A program made the translations under genes and the position numbers. This document shows, in pieces, positions 34,293 to 43,441 of a DNA stretch of 64,000 bases. The stretch spans positions 1,364,768 to 1,428,767 of the forward strand of contig NZ_RCDA01000001.1 in the NCBI RefSeq assembly GCF_003664325.1. Direction: 5' to 3'. Under the pieces are notes generated by a model that saw only the letters and a program-made list of their open reading frames with translations, did not search any database and was not told the DNA's origin. Source of the stretch: Alkalispirillum mobile (GTDB lineage Bacteria; Pseudomonadota; Gammaproteobacteria; Nitrococcales; Halorhodospiraceae). The number at the start of each line of letters is the position of its first letter. Position 1 is the first letter of the stretch.

Positions 34293-35569
34293 CGGCTTGG
34301 AGTATCACCGGCGCCCGGGTCGTGGACCCGGCCAGCGGCCGCGATGAGGTCCTGGATCTGCATATCGCCGACGGCTGCATTGCCGCCCTGGGCAAGCCCC
34401 CCGTCGATTTCCAGCCGGAGCGGATCTATGCCGCCGACGGACTGGTGGCCTGCCCGGGGCTTATCGACCTGGCCGCGCGCACCCGCGAACCCGGCCAGAC
34501 CCGCAAGGCCAATATCGCCAGCGAGGCCCGCGCCGCCGCCGCGGGGGGCATCACCACGCTGATCTGCCCGCCGGACACGACGCCGGTCACCGACACTCCG
34601 TCCGTGGTGGAGCTGATCCGCAACCGCTCGCACGCTGCCCGGGGCGCACGGGTTCTGCCCCTGGGCGCCCTGACCCGCGGCCTGACCGGGGAACAGCTCA
34701 GCGAGATGGTGGCCCTGCACGAGGCCGGCTGCCCGGGACTGTCCGACGGCGGCCACCCGGTCACCGACAGCCTGGTCCTGCGCCGCGCACTGGAATACGC
34801 CGCCACCTTCAACCTCCCGGTACACCTCACGCCGGAAGAGCCGGTGCTGGCCGATGGCCTGGCTCACGAGGGGCAACTGGCCACCCGCATGGGTTTGCCC
34901 GGCGTGCCGGTGGCCGCCGAAACAGCGGCCCTGGGCCGCATGCTGGCATTGGCCGAGGAGATCGGCGCCCGGGTCCACTTTGGCCGGCTCTCCAGCCGCC
35001 GCGGCCTGGAACAGGTGATTGCCGCGAAACGCGGCGGGCAGCCGGTGAGCGCGGACGCGGCCATCCACCAGCTGTTCCTCACCGAAATGGACATCTACGG
35101 CTACCAGAGCCAGGCGCACGTGCGGCCGCCGCTGCGCAGCACCGGCGATCGCGACGCCCTGCGCCGGGCGCTGACCGCCGGCGACCTGAGCGTGATCTGC
35201 TCGGACCACCGCCCTCACGAGCCGGATGCCAAGAACTGTCCCTTCGCCGAGAGCGAGCCCGGCATCTCGGGACTGGACAGCCTGCTGGCCCTGATCCTGC
35301 GGCTGGCCGACGAACTGAACCTGCCGCTGACCCGCGCCCTGGCACCGGTCACCATCGGCCCGGCCCGGGCGCTGGACCTGCCGGCGGGCCAGCTGACCGA
35401 GGGCGCCCCCGCGGACATCTGCCTGTTCGATCCGGACGCGGTCTGGTGGTTCGGCCCCGACGCCATGCACAGCCGCGGCGAAAACAGCCCCTTCACCGGC
35501 TGGGAGTTCACCGGCCGAACCCACACCACCGTGGTGGACGGGCAACTGGTGTATGACCAGGGACGCTGA
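34289..35569 (+). CDS. pyrC': dihydroorotase-like protein, catalytically degenerate (PyrC'/PyrX)
   Basis: The 426-aa class I dihydroorotase-like amidohydrolase has lost key metal ligands. The invariant D-x-H-V-H-x-REPG motif reads [10 protein letters not shown] (60-69), so both zinc histidines are A and R. The later H-x-x-H reads VHFGRLSS, losing its second histidine. [13 protein letters not shown] keeps the aspartate/histidine region. In Pseudomonas such PyrC' proteins are inactive but needed to assemble aspartate carbamoyltransferase, and here too the gene follows pyrB with a 4-bp overlap. An active dihydroorotase must therefore be encoded elsewhere. Confidence 0.92.
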   Translation: MTAWSITGARVVDPASGRDEVLDLHIADGCIAALGKPPVDFQPERIYAADGLVACPGLIDLAARTREPGQTRKANIASEARAAAAGGITTLICPPDTTPVTDTPSVVELIRNRSHAARGARVLPLGALTRGLTGEQLSEMVALHEAGCPGLSDGGHPVTDSLVLRRALEYAATFNLPVHLTPEEPVLADGLAHEGQLATRMGLPGVPVAAETAALGRMLALAEEIGARVHFGRLSSRRGLEQVIAAKRGGQPVSADAAIHQLFLTEMDIYGYQSQAHVRPPLRSTGDRDALRRALTAGDLSVICSDHRPHEPDAKNCPFAESEPGISGLDSLLALILRLADELNLPLTRALAPVTIGPARALDLPAGQLTEGAPADICLFDPDAVWWFGPDAMHSRGENSPFTGWEFTGRTHTTVVDGQLVYDQGR

Positions 35570-36269
35570 AGCGCGCTATCAGGGCCGGGTGCTGAGCGTT
35601 GCCGGGCTGCCCGACGGCCAGCTGCTGATCCGGCTGGCCGTGCCCGAACTGGCCCGTGCCGCCCCCGGGCACTACGTGCACCTGCACCTGCCCCAGGGCT
35701 CGCACCCGCTCTGGCTGGTGGAGGCCAGCCCCGAGGGGGGCTGGCTGGCCGGCCTGCTGGACGCCCGGGCATTACCGGAGGGGTACGCACCGCCCCCCGG
35801 GCAGAGCGTTGGCTGTAGCGGGCTTCAGGGGGAGGGTTTCGGTGAACTTCCTGGCGAACGGCTGGTGATCCTGGGCCAGGATCAGGGCGTGGCGGCGGCG
35901 CTGTTTCTGGCCCAGCGGCTGGGCAAGGCACGCGCACGGCTGGTGCTGCTCGGCACCGGGGCGGAGCGACTGCCCTTCCGGCCGCGGCCCTCACGGTTCG
36001 TTATCCCGGGGATGCCGCCCGGGACCATTGCCGGCAACGGCATCATGGAGCAAAACGGCATCGCCAGTCGGCTGGCCATTAGCGGCGCGGAACAACCGGG
36101 CTGCCACCACGGGGACCTGCCCGAACTGCTCACCGCCTGGTGGCACACGGTGCCCGCGTGGGACCGCCACGACTGGGCGGTGGCCGCCGCCGGCCCCTGG
36201 CACTGGCTGGAGGGACTGCGGCATCACGTCCCGGAGAGCCTGCCGCTGGCCGATTGCCGCCTGCCCTGA
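35553..36269 (+). CDS. PyrK/ferredoxin-reductase-like protein of uncertain function
   Basis: The 238-aa protein starts inside the end of pyrC' (17-bp overlap). The N-terminal half (about 8-100) reads like a flavin-binding barrel (PGHYVHLHLPQGSHPLWLVEA). The middle LVILGQDQGVAAALFLAQRL followed by ARLVLLGTG resembles the nucleotide-binding half of ferredoxin reductases and PyrK. The C-terminal cysteine cluster that binds 2Fe-2S in PyrK is absent. It could be a degenerate partner of pyrimidine synthesis; this is inference. Its last 46 bp overlap the end of pilU on the other strand. Confidence 0.6.
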   Translation: MTRDAEARYQGRVLSVAGLPDGQLLIRLAVPELARAAPGHYVHLHLPQGSHPLWLVEASPEGGWLAGLLDARALPEGYAPPPGQSVGCSGLQGEGFGELPGERLVILGQDQGVAAALFLAQRLGKARARLVLLGTGAERLPFRPRPSRFVIPGMPPGTIAGNGIMEQNGIASRLAISGAEQPGCHHGDLPELLTAWWHTVPAWDRHDWAVAAAGPWHWLEGLRHHVPESLPLADCRLP

Positions 36270-37444
36270 CCCGGGGCCACGCCTAGCGCAGCCGCGCCCC
36301 CCGGGTTGGGCTGGTCCTCCTCCTCGTCCACCAGTGACAGCCCCTCGGTGTTCTTGTCCAGGGCCTGCTGGGGCTCCTCCCCGCTCTCGTGCAGCTTGGC
36401 CATCAACCGCACCTCGTTGGCGGAGTCGGCGTGGCGCAGCGCCTCTTCGTAGGTGATCTTGCCGTTCCGGTACAGCTCGTAGAGGTGCTGGTCAAACGTG
36501 CGCATGCCCTGCTCGTTGGACCGCTTCATGATGTCCTTGAGCTCGTGCACGTCGCCGTTGCGGATCTTGTCCTGCACCAGGGGGGTGCCGAGCAGAATCT
36601 CCACGGCCGGCATCCGCCCCTGGCCGTCCACTGTGGGGATCAACTGCTGCGCGATAACCGCTTTCAAGTTCAAGGACAGGTCCATGTACAACTGCTTGAG
36701 CCGGTCGGAGGGGAAGAAGTTGACGATCCGGTCCATGGCCTGGTTGGCGTTGTTCGCGTGCAGCGTGGCCAGGCAGAGGTGGCCGGTCTCGGCGAAAGCG
36801 ATGGCGTAGTCCATCGTCTCCTTGGAGCGGATTTCACCGATCAGGATCACGTCCGGCGCCTGGCGCAGGGTATTGCGCAGCGCCACATCGAACGACTCGG
36901 TGTCCACCCCCACCTCGCGCTGGGTCACGATGCACTTGTTGTGCTGGTGGACGAACTCGATCGGGTCCTCGATGGTGATGATGTGGCCGGACGCGTTCTG
37001 GTTGCGGTAACCGATCATCGACGCCAGCAAGGTGGACTTACCCGTCCCGGTGCCGCCGACTAAGATGATCAGTCCGCGCTTGGTCATGGACAGCTGCTCG
37101 ATGATCTTCGGCAGCTTGAGCTGCTCCACGGAGGGGATCTTGGTCTCGATCCGGCGCAGCACCATGCCGCAGGTGGAGCGCTGATAGAAGGCGCTGACAC
37201 GGAACCGCCCCAGGCCGGTGGCGGAGATGGCGAAGTTGCACTCGTGGAACTGTTCGAACTCCTCCCGCTGCGCCGGGGTCATGATGGAGTGCACCACCTG
37301 CTGCGCCTGCTCCGGCTTCAGCGGCGTCTTGGAGACCGGCATGATCTGACCAGACACCTTCATGCAGGGCGGCACCCCGGTCGTGATGAACAGGTCCGAC
37401 CCCCCCTTCTTGACCATCAGTTCCAGCAGGGCGTTGAAATCCAT
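36224..37444 (-). CDS. pilU: type IV pilus retraction ATPase PilU
   Basis: The 406-aa hexameric secretion ATPase has Walker A GGTGTGKSTLL (about 134), the Asp box ITIEDPIEFVH, Walker B ILIGEIRSKETM and the His box LATLHANN. PilU assists PilT in pilus retraction. It differs from PilT by the C-terminal extension rich in acidic residues (LSLVDEEED). Here the tail continues for about 30 further residues across the end of the opposing gene, longer than the roughly 382 aa of Pseudomonas PilU. It lies 62 bp downstream of pilT. Confidence 0.95.
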   Translation of the reverse strand: MDFNALLELMVKKGGSDLFITTGVPPCMKVSGQIMPVSKTPLKPEQAQQVVHSIMTPAQREEFEQFHECNFAISATGLGRFRVSAFYQRSTCGMVLRRIETKIPSVEQLKLPKIIEQLSMTKRGLIILVGGTGTGKSTLLASMIGYRNQNASGHIITIEDPIEFVHQHNKCIVTQREVGVDTESFDVALRNTLRQAPDVILIGEIRSKETMDYAIAFAETGHLCLATLHANNANQAMDRIVNFFPSDRLKQLYMDLSLNLKAVIAQQLIPTVDGQGRMPAVEILLGTPLVQDKIRNGDVHELKDIMKRSNEQGMRTFDQHLYELYRNGKITYEEALRHADSANEVRLMAKLHESGEEPQQALDKNTEGLSLVDEEEDQPNPGGAAALGVAPGQGRRQSASGRLSGT

Positions 37445-37506
37445 GGACTACCTCTGATTGACAAAACCTTGCCGGCCGCCCGGTGGCAACCGGGGCATGG
37501 GACCGC

Positions 37507-38544
37507 TTAGCTGAACAGGTCGCGGTTGACGGCCTTGGGCCGGGCATCCTGCTTGGTGACCAGCCCCTTGGCCACCAGCTCCTGCAGGCACTGGTCCAGG
37601 GTCTGCATGCCAAGACTGTGGCCGGTCTGGATGGCGGAGTACATCTGCGCCACCTTGTCCTCGCGGATCAGGTTACGGATGGCCGGGGACCCGAGCATGA
37701 TCTCGTGGGCGGCGATACGCCCGCCGCCGATCTTCTTCAACAGGGCCTGGGAGATGACCGCGCGCAGCGACTCGGAGAGCATGGAGCGCACCATCGACTT
37801 CTCGGCGGCGGGGAAGACGTCGATGATCCGGTCGATGGTCTTGGCCGCGGAACTGGTGTGCAGGGTGCCGAACACCAGGTGGCCGGTCTCCGCGGCGGTG
37901 AGCGCCAGGCGGATGGTCTCCAGGTCGCGCATCTCCCCGACGAGGATGATGTCGGGGTCTTCACGCAGGGCCGAGCGCAGCGCCTCGTTGAACCCCAGGG
38001 TATCCCGGTGCACCTCGCGCTGGTTGACCAGGCACTTATGCGACTCGTGGACGAACTCGATGGGGTCCTCGATGGTGAGGATGTGCCCGTGCTCCTTCTT
38101 GTTCACGTAGTCCACCATGGCCGCCAGGGTGGTGGACTTGCCCGAGCCGGTGGGCCCGGTGACCAGTACCAGCCCACGCGGGTTGTCGGCGATGTCCTTG
38201 AAGACCTCCGGCGCCCCCAGGTCATCCAGGGTGAGCACCTCCGAGGGGATGGTCCGGAACACCGCGGCGGCACCGCGGTTCTGGTTGAACACGTTGACAC
38301 GAAAGCGCGCCAGGCCGGGGATCTCGAACGAGAAGTCGGTCTCCAGGAACTCCTCGTAATCCTTGCGCTGCTTGTCGTTCATGATGTCGTAAATCATCGA
38401 ATGAACCTGCTTGTGTTCCATCTCTGGCAGGTTGATTCGACGCACATCGCCGTCCACGCGTATCATTGGCGGCAAACCGGCGGCGATATGCAGGTCCGAG
38501 GCGTTGTTCTTGACGGCGAAGGCGAGAAGGTCTGCAATATCCAT
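37507..38544 (-). CDS. pilT: type IV pilus retraction ATPase PilT
   Basis: The protein is 345 aa from the ATG at 38544 (MDIADLLAFAVKNNASDLHI), the usual PilT start; the frame is open further upstream without family similarity. It has Walker A TGPTGSGKSTTLAA, Asp box LTIEDPIEFVH, Walker B ILVGEMRDLETI, His box GTLHTSSA and the retraction-specific AIRNLIRE. PilT powers pilus retraction and twitching. It is divergent from yggS. Together with pilU and the Pil-Chp operon it indicates functional type IV pili, although no pilin genes are in the window. Confidence 0.96.
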   Translation of the reverse strand: MDIADLLAFAVKNNASDLHIAAGLPPMIRVDGDVRRINLPEMEHKQVHSMIYDIMNDKQRKDYEEFLETDFSFEIPGLARFRVNVFNQNRGAAAVFRTIPSEVLTLDDLGAPEVFKDIADNPRGLVLVTGPTGSGKSTTLAAMVDYVNKKEHGHILTIEDPIEFVHESHKCLVNQREVHRDTLGFNEALRSALREDPDIILVGEMRDLETIRLALTAAETGHLVFGTLHTSSAAKTIDRIIDVFPAAEKSMVRSMLSESLRAVISQALLKKIGGGRIAAHEIMLGSPAIRNLIREDKVAQMYSAIQTGHSLGMQTLDQCLQELVAKGLVTKQDARPKAVNRDLFS

Positions 38545-38743
38545 GATTGTTCTAGGCCCTTTCCTGAAGGCTGGCCGATTCCGCCCCGCACCGAGGCGGC
38601 TCCCCAACGGCTCCGGACCGTGCCGAAGCGACTTCCTATGGTCGGCATGAAGTGAGGCGCGGCGGCCTGTTCGACCCGGCACGACCGGGCGGCCGCCTCA
38701 TACGTCCGCTAAGTTACAGCCATACAGGGAACCCGGCAACCGC

Positions 38744-39442
38744 ATGGACATACCCCAGAATTTGCAACGGGTGCAGGCCCGCCTGCGCAGCGCCGAACAG
38801 CGCTACGGGCGGGCACCGGGCAGTGTGCAACTGCTTGCCGTCAGCAAGACGCAGCCCGTCGAGGCCCTGCGCGCGGCGCTCGAAGCCGGCCAGCGCGCCT
38901 TCGGCGAGAACTACCTGCAGGAAGCGCTGGACAAGCAGCAGGCACTGGCCGGGCAGGGCGCCGAGTGGCACTTCATCGGCGCGCTGCAATCCAACAAGAC
39001 CCGGGACGTTGCCGCGCACTTCGACTGGTGCCACACCGTGGACCGGCTCAAGATTGCCCGGCGGCTGTCCCAGCAGCGCCCGGACGACAAGCCCCCGCTT
39101 AACATCTGTATCCAGGTCAACGTCAGCGGCGAGGCCAGCAAGGCCGGGGTGGCGCCCGCCGAGACGGCGGAACTGGCCACCCAGATCGCCGAATTGCCGG
39201 GCCTGCGTCTGCGCGGGCTGATGGCCCTGCCCGCGCCGGCGGAGGGCTTTTCCGCCCAGCGCCGGCCGCTGGCGGCGCTGCGGGAACTGCAACAGACACT
39301 GGTGAGTTCCGGGCTCGCATTGGATACGCTATCCATGGGCATGAGTGGCGACCTGGAGGCCGCGGTGGCCGAGGGCTCGACCATCGTGCGGGTCGGCACC
39401 GCCATCTTTGGCCCGCGCCGGGCCGCCCAGGCACAAGGCTAG
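38744..39442 (+). CDS. yggS: PLP homeostasis protein YggS/PLPBP
   Basis: The 232-aa protein has the alanine-racemase-like barrel that binds PLP at the lysine in LLAVSKTQ (about 31). It also has the family segments FGENYLQEAL and WHFIGALQSNK, and the C-terminal SMGMSGDLEAAV. It has no known enzymatic reaction; it buffers PLP and affects amino-acid and keto-acid balance. The order pilT/yggS-proC-yggT is conserved in gammaproteobacteria. proC follows 12 bp later. Confidence 0.95.
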   Translation: MDIPQNLQRVQARLRSAEQRYGRAPGSVQLLAVSKTQPVEALRAALEAGQRAFGENYLQEALDKQQALAGQGAEWHFIGALQSNKTRDVAAHFDWCHTVDRLKIARRLSQQRPDDKPPLNICIQVNVSGEASKAGVAPAETAELATQIAELPGLRLRGLMALPAPAEGFSAQRRPLAALRELQQTLVSSGLALDTLSMGMSGDLEAAVAEGSTIVRVGTAIFGPRRAAQAQG

Positions 39443-39454
39443 GGAGCGAACAAT

Positions 39455-40282
39455 ATGACGATGAAAACCCTCTGCTTCATCGGTGGTGGCAACATGGCCC
39501 GATCACTGATCGGTGGCCTGCTGACCGATGGCTACGACCCGCAGGCCATTCGCGTGGCAGAACCGGACGCCGGCAAGCGCGAGGACCTGGCCAACCGCTT
39601 CGGTGTGCGCGTCCACGAAGACAACCTGGAGGCCGCCGCGAACGCCCAGGCGGTGATCCTCGCGGTGAAGCCGCAGGTGATCCGGCCCGTCTGCGAACAG
39701 CTGGCCGGCGCAGAAGCCGGCAAGGGGCGGGTCTATATATCCATTGCCGCCGGGGTGCGCGAACCCGACCTCACCCGCTGGCTCGGGGGCAGCGCCGCCG
39801 TGGTCCGGACCATGCCCAACACCCCCTCGCTGGTGGGCACCGGGGCGACCGCGCTCTACGCCAACCCCCAGGTCAGCGAGCCACAGCGGGAACTGGCGGA
39901 ATCGCTCATGCGCGCCGTGGGCCTGGTGGTCTGGCTGGATGACGAGACGCAGATGGACACCGTGACCGCGGTCTCCGGCAGCGGGCCGGCCTACTTTTTC
40001 CTGCTTATGGAGGCCATCGAAGAGGCCGCCCGCGAACAGGGGCTGCCCGCCGAGACCGCCCGCCTGCTCACCATCGAGACCGCGCTGGGTGCCGCCAAGA
40101 TGGCTCTGGAAAGCGATGAGTCGCCCGGTCAGCTGCGCCAGCGGGTCACTTCGCCGGGCGGCACCACGGAGCATGCGCTGCATCTACTGGAGGACGGCGA
40201 GTACCGCACATTGATGGCACGGGCGGTCAAGGCCGCGGCGCAACGGGCCCGGGAACTGGGCCAGATGCTGGGAGAACAGTAA
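39455..40282 (+). CDS. proC: pyrroline-5-carboxylate reductase
   Basis: The 275-aa NAD(P)H-dependent enzyme makes proline from pyrroline-5-carboxylate. The N-terminal FIGGGNMARSLIGGL is the dinucleotide-binding loop. VRTMPNTPSLVGTGAT, TAVSGSGPAYFF and the C-terminal VTSPGGTTEHAL are conserved substrate and dimer segments. The first of two nearby ATGs (39455, 39461) is used; GGGAG precedes it. The stop codon touches the yggT ATG. Confidence 0.96.
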   Translation: MTMKTLCFIGGGNMARSLIGGLLTDGYDPQAIRVAEPDAGKREDLANRFGVRVHEDNLEAAANAQAVILAVKPQVIRPVCEQLAGAEAGKGRVYISIAAGVREPDLTRWLGGSAAVVRTMPNTPSLVGTGATALYANPQVSEPQRELAESLMRAVGLVVWLDDETQMDTVTAVSGSGPAYFFLLMEAIEEAAREQGLPAETARLLTIETALGAAKMALESDESPGQLRQRVTSPGGTTEHALHLLEDGEYRTLMARAVKAAAQRARELGQMLGEQ

Positions 40283-40861
40283 ATGGACGGCTATCTTGCC
40301 AACCCGGTCACGTTCCTGCTGGAAACGCTGATAACGCTTTACATCCTGGCGGTGATGGTGCGCTTCCTGCTGCAGTGGGCGCGGGCCGACTTTTTCAACC
40401 CCATTTCTCAGGCGGTGGTTAAAGTCACCCAGCCGACACTGAGCCCGCTGCGCCGGGTCATTCCCGGCTACCGTGGGCTGGACCTGGCGGCAGTGGTGCT
40501 GATGATCGCCCTGCAGACGCTGTCGCTCTATCTCACCTACCTGATCGGCGGCAGCTACGTGCTGCCGGTGGGGTACGCCCTGATGAGCGCGGTCATCCAG
40601 GTGCTGAGCCTGCTGTTCACCCTGTACACCGTGATCATCATCATCCAGGTGATCATGAGCTGGGTGAACCCGCACAGCCACCACCCGGGCGTGGCCATCC
40701 TGCACAGCCTGTCCGAGCCGGTGCTGAGCCCCATCCGGCGCATGCTGCCGGACCTGGGCGGGCTGGACCTCTCGCCACTGGTGGCGCTGCTCGGCATCCA
40801 GGTGCTGCGCATGCTGATCTTCCCGCCGCTGCATGCCCTGGTGCCCCCGCTCACCGGCTGA
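40283..40861 (+). CDS. yggT: YggT family integral membrane protein
   Basis: The 192-aa protein contains two YGGT repeats, each a pair of membrane helices. The first has FLLQWARADFFNPISQAVVKVTQP (core at about 30-45) and the second has SWVNPHSHHPGVAILHSLSEPVL (core at about 128-143). The repeat hallmark is NP followed by a P-(I/L)R motif (LSPLRR, LSPIRR). The family is implicated in osmotic adaptation and membrane protein insertion, but its molecular function is unsettled. It starts on the base after the proC stop. Confidence 0.93.
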   Translation: MDGYLANPVTFLLETLITLYILAVMVRFLLQWARADFFNPISQAVVKVTQPTLSPLRRVIPGYRGLDLAAVVLMIALQTLSLYLTYLIGGSYVLPVGYALMSAVIQVLSLLFTLYTVIIIIQVIMSWVNPHSHHPGVAILHSLSEPVLSPIRRMLPDLGGLDLSPLVALLGIQVLRMLIFPPLHALVPPLTG

Positions 40862-40944
40862 GCCGGGGCACCAGTTGTCCCCTCCCCCCGGCCGCTTTAG
40901 ACTCGGAACACTCTCTTAAATAACAGAACAAGCTGCGGGAGCCG

Positions 40945-42099
40945 ATGCCTAAGCACCTGCCCGCCGACTCCGTCGGCATTGTGGAGCAACACAGCCTGCA
41001 TTTTGACGAGCCGCTGCCGCTGGACTGTGGCCGCTCGCTGCCGGCGTATGAGCTGGTCTACGAGACCTATGGCGAGTTGAATGCCGATCGCAGCAACGCG
41101 ATCCTGATCTGCCATGCCCTCTCGGGGAGCCACCACGCCGCCGGGTACCACAGCGAGGAGGACCGCAAGCCGGGCTGGTGGGACGCCTGCGTGGGGCCGG
41201 GCAAACCCATCGACACCAACCGCTTCTTCGTGGTCTGCTGCAACAATCTGGGGGGCTGCCACGGCAGCACCGGGCCCAGCAGCATCAACCCGGAGACCCA
41301 CCGCCCCTACGGGCCGGACTTCCCGCTGGTCACGGTGCGCGACTGGGTGAACAGTCAGGCGCGGCTGTCCGACGCCCTCGGCATAGAGCGGTGGGCCGCC
41401 GTGGTGGGTGGCAGCCTGGGGGGTATGCAGGCCATACAATGGGCCATGGACTACCCGGACCGGCTCGGTCACGTGGTGGCCATCGCCGCCGCACCGCGCC
41501 TTTCGGCCCAGAACATCGGTTTCAACGAGGTGGCCCGGCAGGCCATTCTCACCGACCCGGAGTTCCACGGCGGGCGTTACTACGAACACAACACCGTGCC
41601 CCGGCGCGGCCTGGCCCTGGCCCGCATGCTCGGCCACATCACCTACCTGTCCGATGACGCCATGCGCGACAAGTTCGGCCGCGACCTGCGCGCCGACGGC
41701 GGCCGGTACAAGTTCAACTTCGACGTGGAGTTCGAGGTGGAGAGCTACCTGCGCTACCAGGGTCGCTCCTTTGTCGACCGCTTCGACGCCAACACCTACC
41801 TGCTGATGACCAAGGTGCTGGACTATTTCGACCCCGCGGCCGAGTACGGCCACGACCTGTCGGCGGCGCTGGCCCACGTCCGGGCCCGCTTCCTGCTGAT
41901 GTCCTTCAGCAGTGACTGGCGCTTCCCGCCGGAACGCTCGCGGGAGATCGTCCGGGCGCTGGAGGACAACCAGAAGCAGCTCAGCTACCTGGAGGTGGAG
42001 ACCACCCAGGGGCACGACGCCTTTCTGATGCCGATCCCCGTCTACACCGAGGCCTTCAGGGCCTACATGCAGGGCATCGCCCGGGAGGTGGGGGCATGA
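40945..42099 (+). CDS. metX: homoserine O-acyltransferase (MetX family)
   Basis: The 384-aa alpha/beta-hydrolase-fold enzyme has nucleophile serine in [11 protein letters not shown] (about 153), oxyanion and substrate segments [16 protein letters not shown], and catalytic histidine in TQGHDAFL near the end. It acylates homoserine with acetyl- or succinyl-CoA as the first step of methionine synthesis. Some MetX proteins of this lineage use succinyl-CoA, so the acyl donor is left open. GGGAG precedes the ATG. The stop overlaps metW. Confidence 0.93.
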   Translation: MPKHLPADSVGIVEQHSLHFDEPLPLDCGRSLPAYELVYETYGELNADRSNAILICHALSGSHHAAGYHSEEDRKPGWWDACVGPGKPIDTNRFFVVCCNNLGGCHGSTGPSSINPETHRPYGPDFPLVTVRDWVNSQARLSDALGIERWAAVVGGSLGGMQAIQWAMDYPDRLGHVVAIAAAPRLSAQNIGFNEVARQAILTDPEFHGGRYYEHNTVPRRGLALARMLGHITYLSDDAMRDKFGRDLRADGGRYKFNFDVEFEVESYLRYQGRSFVDRFDANTYLLMTKVLDYFDPAAEYGHDLSAALAHVRARFLLMSFSSDWRFPPERSREIVRALEDNQKQLSYLEVETTQGHDAFLMPIPVYTEAFRAYMQGIAREVGA

Positions 42100-42704
42100 G
42101 TGCACTGAGACCCGATCTGGCCATCATCAGCGAGTGGATCGCACCGGGCAGCCGCATCCTCGACCTGGGTTGCGGCGACGGCACGCTCCTCGCCCACCTG
42201 CATGCCGAACGGCAGGTCACCGGGTACGGGCTGGAGATCAAGCCGAAGCGGATCGTCTCTTGTCTGGAAAAGGGCGTGAACGTCATCCAGGCGGACCTGG
42301 ACAAGGGCCTGTCGGACTTCAAGGACCAGGCCTTCGATTACGTCCTGATGAGCCAGACCCTGCAGGCGGTTCACTACCCGGACGAACTCCTGCAGGAAAT
42401 GCTGCGGGTGGGCCGCGAGGGGATCGTCACCTTCCCGAACTTCGGCAACTGGCGCATGCGCCTCTACCTGGGGTTCAACGGCCGCATGCCCATGAGCCGC
42501 ACCCTGCCGCACACCTGGTACAACACCCCCAACATCCACCTGTGCACGGTGCGCGACTTCGAGGCCCTGTGCGCCGAGCGTGGCATCGACATCCTGGAGC
42601 GGCACGTCACCGACCAGTCCATGCGGGACAACCTCCTGATGCGACGGCTCCCCAACCTGTTCGGGGATGTGGCACTGTACCGGATAAGAAAAGCGGGCCA
42701 ATAA
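42096..42704 (+). CDS. metW: methionine biosynthesis protein MetW
   Basis: The 202-aa SAM-dependent methyltransferase-fold protein has the glycine-rich SAM loop [12 protein letters not shown] at about 21-32 and QADLDKGL, followed by [13 protein letters not shown]. MetW always accompanies MetX in proteobacteria and is thought to activate it, rather than performing a known methylation. It overlaps metX by 4 bp. The order matches Pseudomonas (metX-metW). Confidence 0.95.
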   Translation: MSALRPDLAIISEWIAPGSRILDLGCGDGTLLAHLHAERQVTGYGLEIKPKRIVSCLEKGVNVIQADLDKGLSDFKDQAFDYVLMSQTLQAVHYPDELLQEMLRVGREGIVTFPNFGNWRMRLYLGFNGRMPMSRTLPHTWYNTPNIHLCTVRDFEALCAERGIDILERHVTDQSMRDNLLMRRLPNLFGDVALYRIRKAGQ

Positions 42705-42714
42705 GGAGGTGGAT

Positions 42715-43422
42715 GTGGCCACACCCCTGCGACCGCCGGTACCCGAGTACATCCAGTATGGTCAGCGGGTGCTCACCACCCGCCGCTCCGACTACCAGCA
42801 CATCGTCATCGCCGAGGACGAGCGCCTCGGCCGAGTGCTCTATCTGGACGACGATTTGCAGATCGCCGAGGCCGACCAGCCCTACAATCGGGCCATGGTG
42901 GAGCCACTCGACCGGCACGGCTGCCTCGGCCGGGTGCTGATCCTCGGCGGCGGCGATGGCGGTGTACTGCGTGAGGCCATTGCCGGCGGCGCCGACGAGG
43001 CCATCCTGGTGGACATCGATCAGGCGGTAATCGAGCTCTGCCGGCAGTACCTGCCCCGGCTCTGCGGCGATGCCTTCGAGGCGCCGCAGGCACGGGTGGT
43101 AGTAGACGATGCTTTGACCTGGCTGCACCGGGAAGACGTCTACGACGGCATCATCTACGATCTGACCATGGAGCCGTTCAGCAACGCCCAGGGCCGAACC
43201 GAGTTCATCGACCAGACCCTGGCCCTGGCCGGGCAGCGGCTGCGCCCGGGCGGTACGTTTACCATGCAGTGCTGCGGCAGCAACGAGCCGGCGCTGCGCG
43301 AGGAGATCCGCCAGGGGCTGGAGCAACGCTTCGAGTCCTGGGAAGACAAAACGGTCTCCATACCGTCCTATGACGTGGACTGGGTCTTTGCCTGGGCCCG
43401 GCACCCGCGTCAACGGACCTGA
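42715..43422 (+). CDS. speE: spermidine synthase-like aminopropyltransferase
   Basis: The protein is 235 aa from GTG 42715, chosen because AAGGAGG ends 5 bases before it; an in-frame GTG at 42709 lies inside that site. The decarboxylated-SAM loop LILGGGDGGVLRE is at about 77-89, with VDIDQAVIELCR and VVDDALTWL after it. The catalytic-aspartate region reads YDGIIYDLTMEPF rather than the usual D-x-T-DP. It transfers an aminopropyl group to a diamine. The exact product (spermidine or a related polyamine) is uncertain. metW ends just upstream, and the deacetylase gene follows 19 bp later. Confidence 0.82.
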   Translation: MATPLRPPVPEYIQYGQRVLTTRRSDYQHIVIAEDERLGRVLYLDDDLQIAEADQPYNRAMVEPLDRHGCLGRVLILGGGDGGVLREAIAGGADEAILVDIDQAVIELCRQYLPRLCGDAFEAPQARVVVDDALTWLHREDVYDGIIYDLTMEPFSNAQGRTEFIDQTLALAGQRLRPGGTFTMQCCGSNEPALREEIRQGLEQRFESWEDKTVSIPSYDVDWVFAWARHPRQRT

Positions 43423-43441
43423 CGGTCGCAGGAGGAGAGGC

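Noticed and set aside
40862..40944. SAM riboswitch upstream of metX
   Set aside because: The gap is only 83 bp and shows none of the SAM-I, SAM-II or SAM/SAH conserved cores I could recognise by eye.
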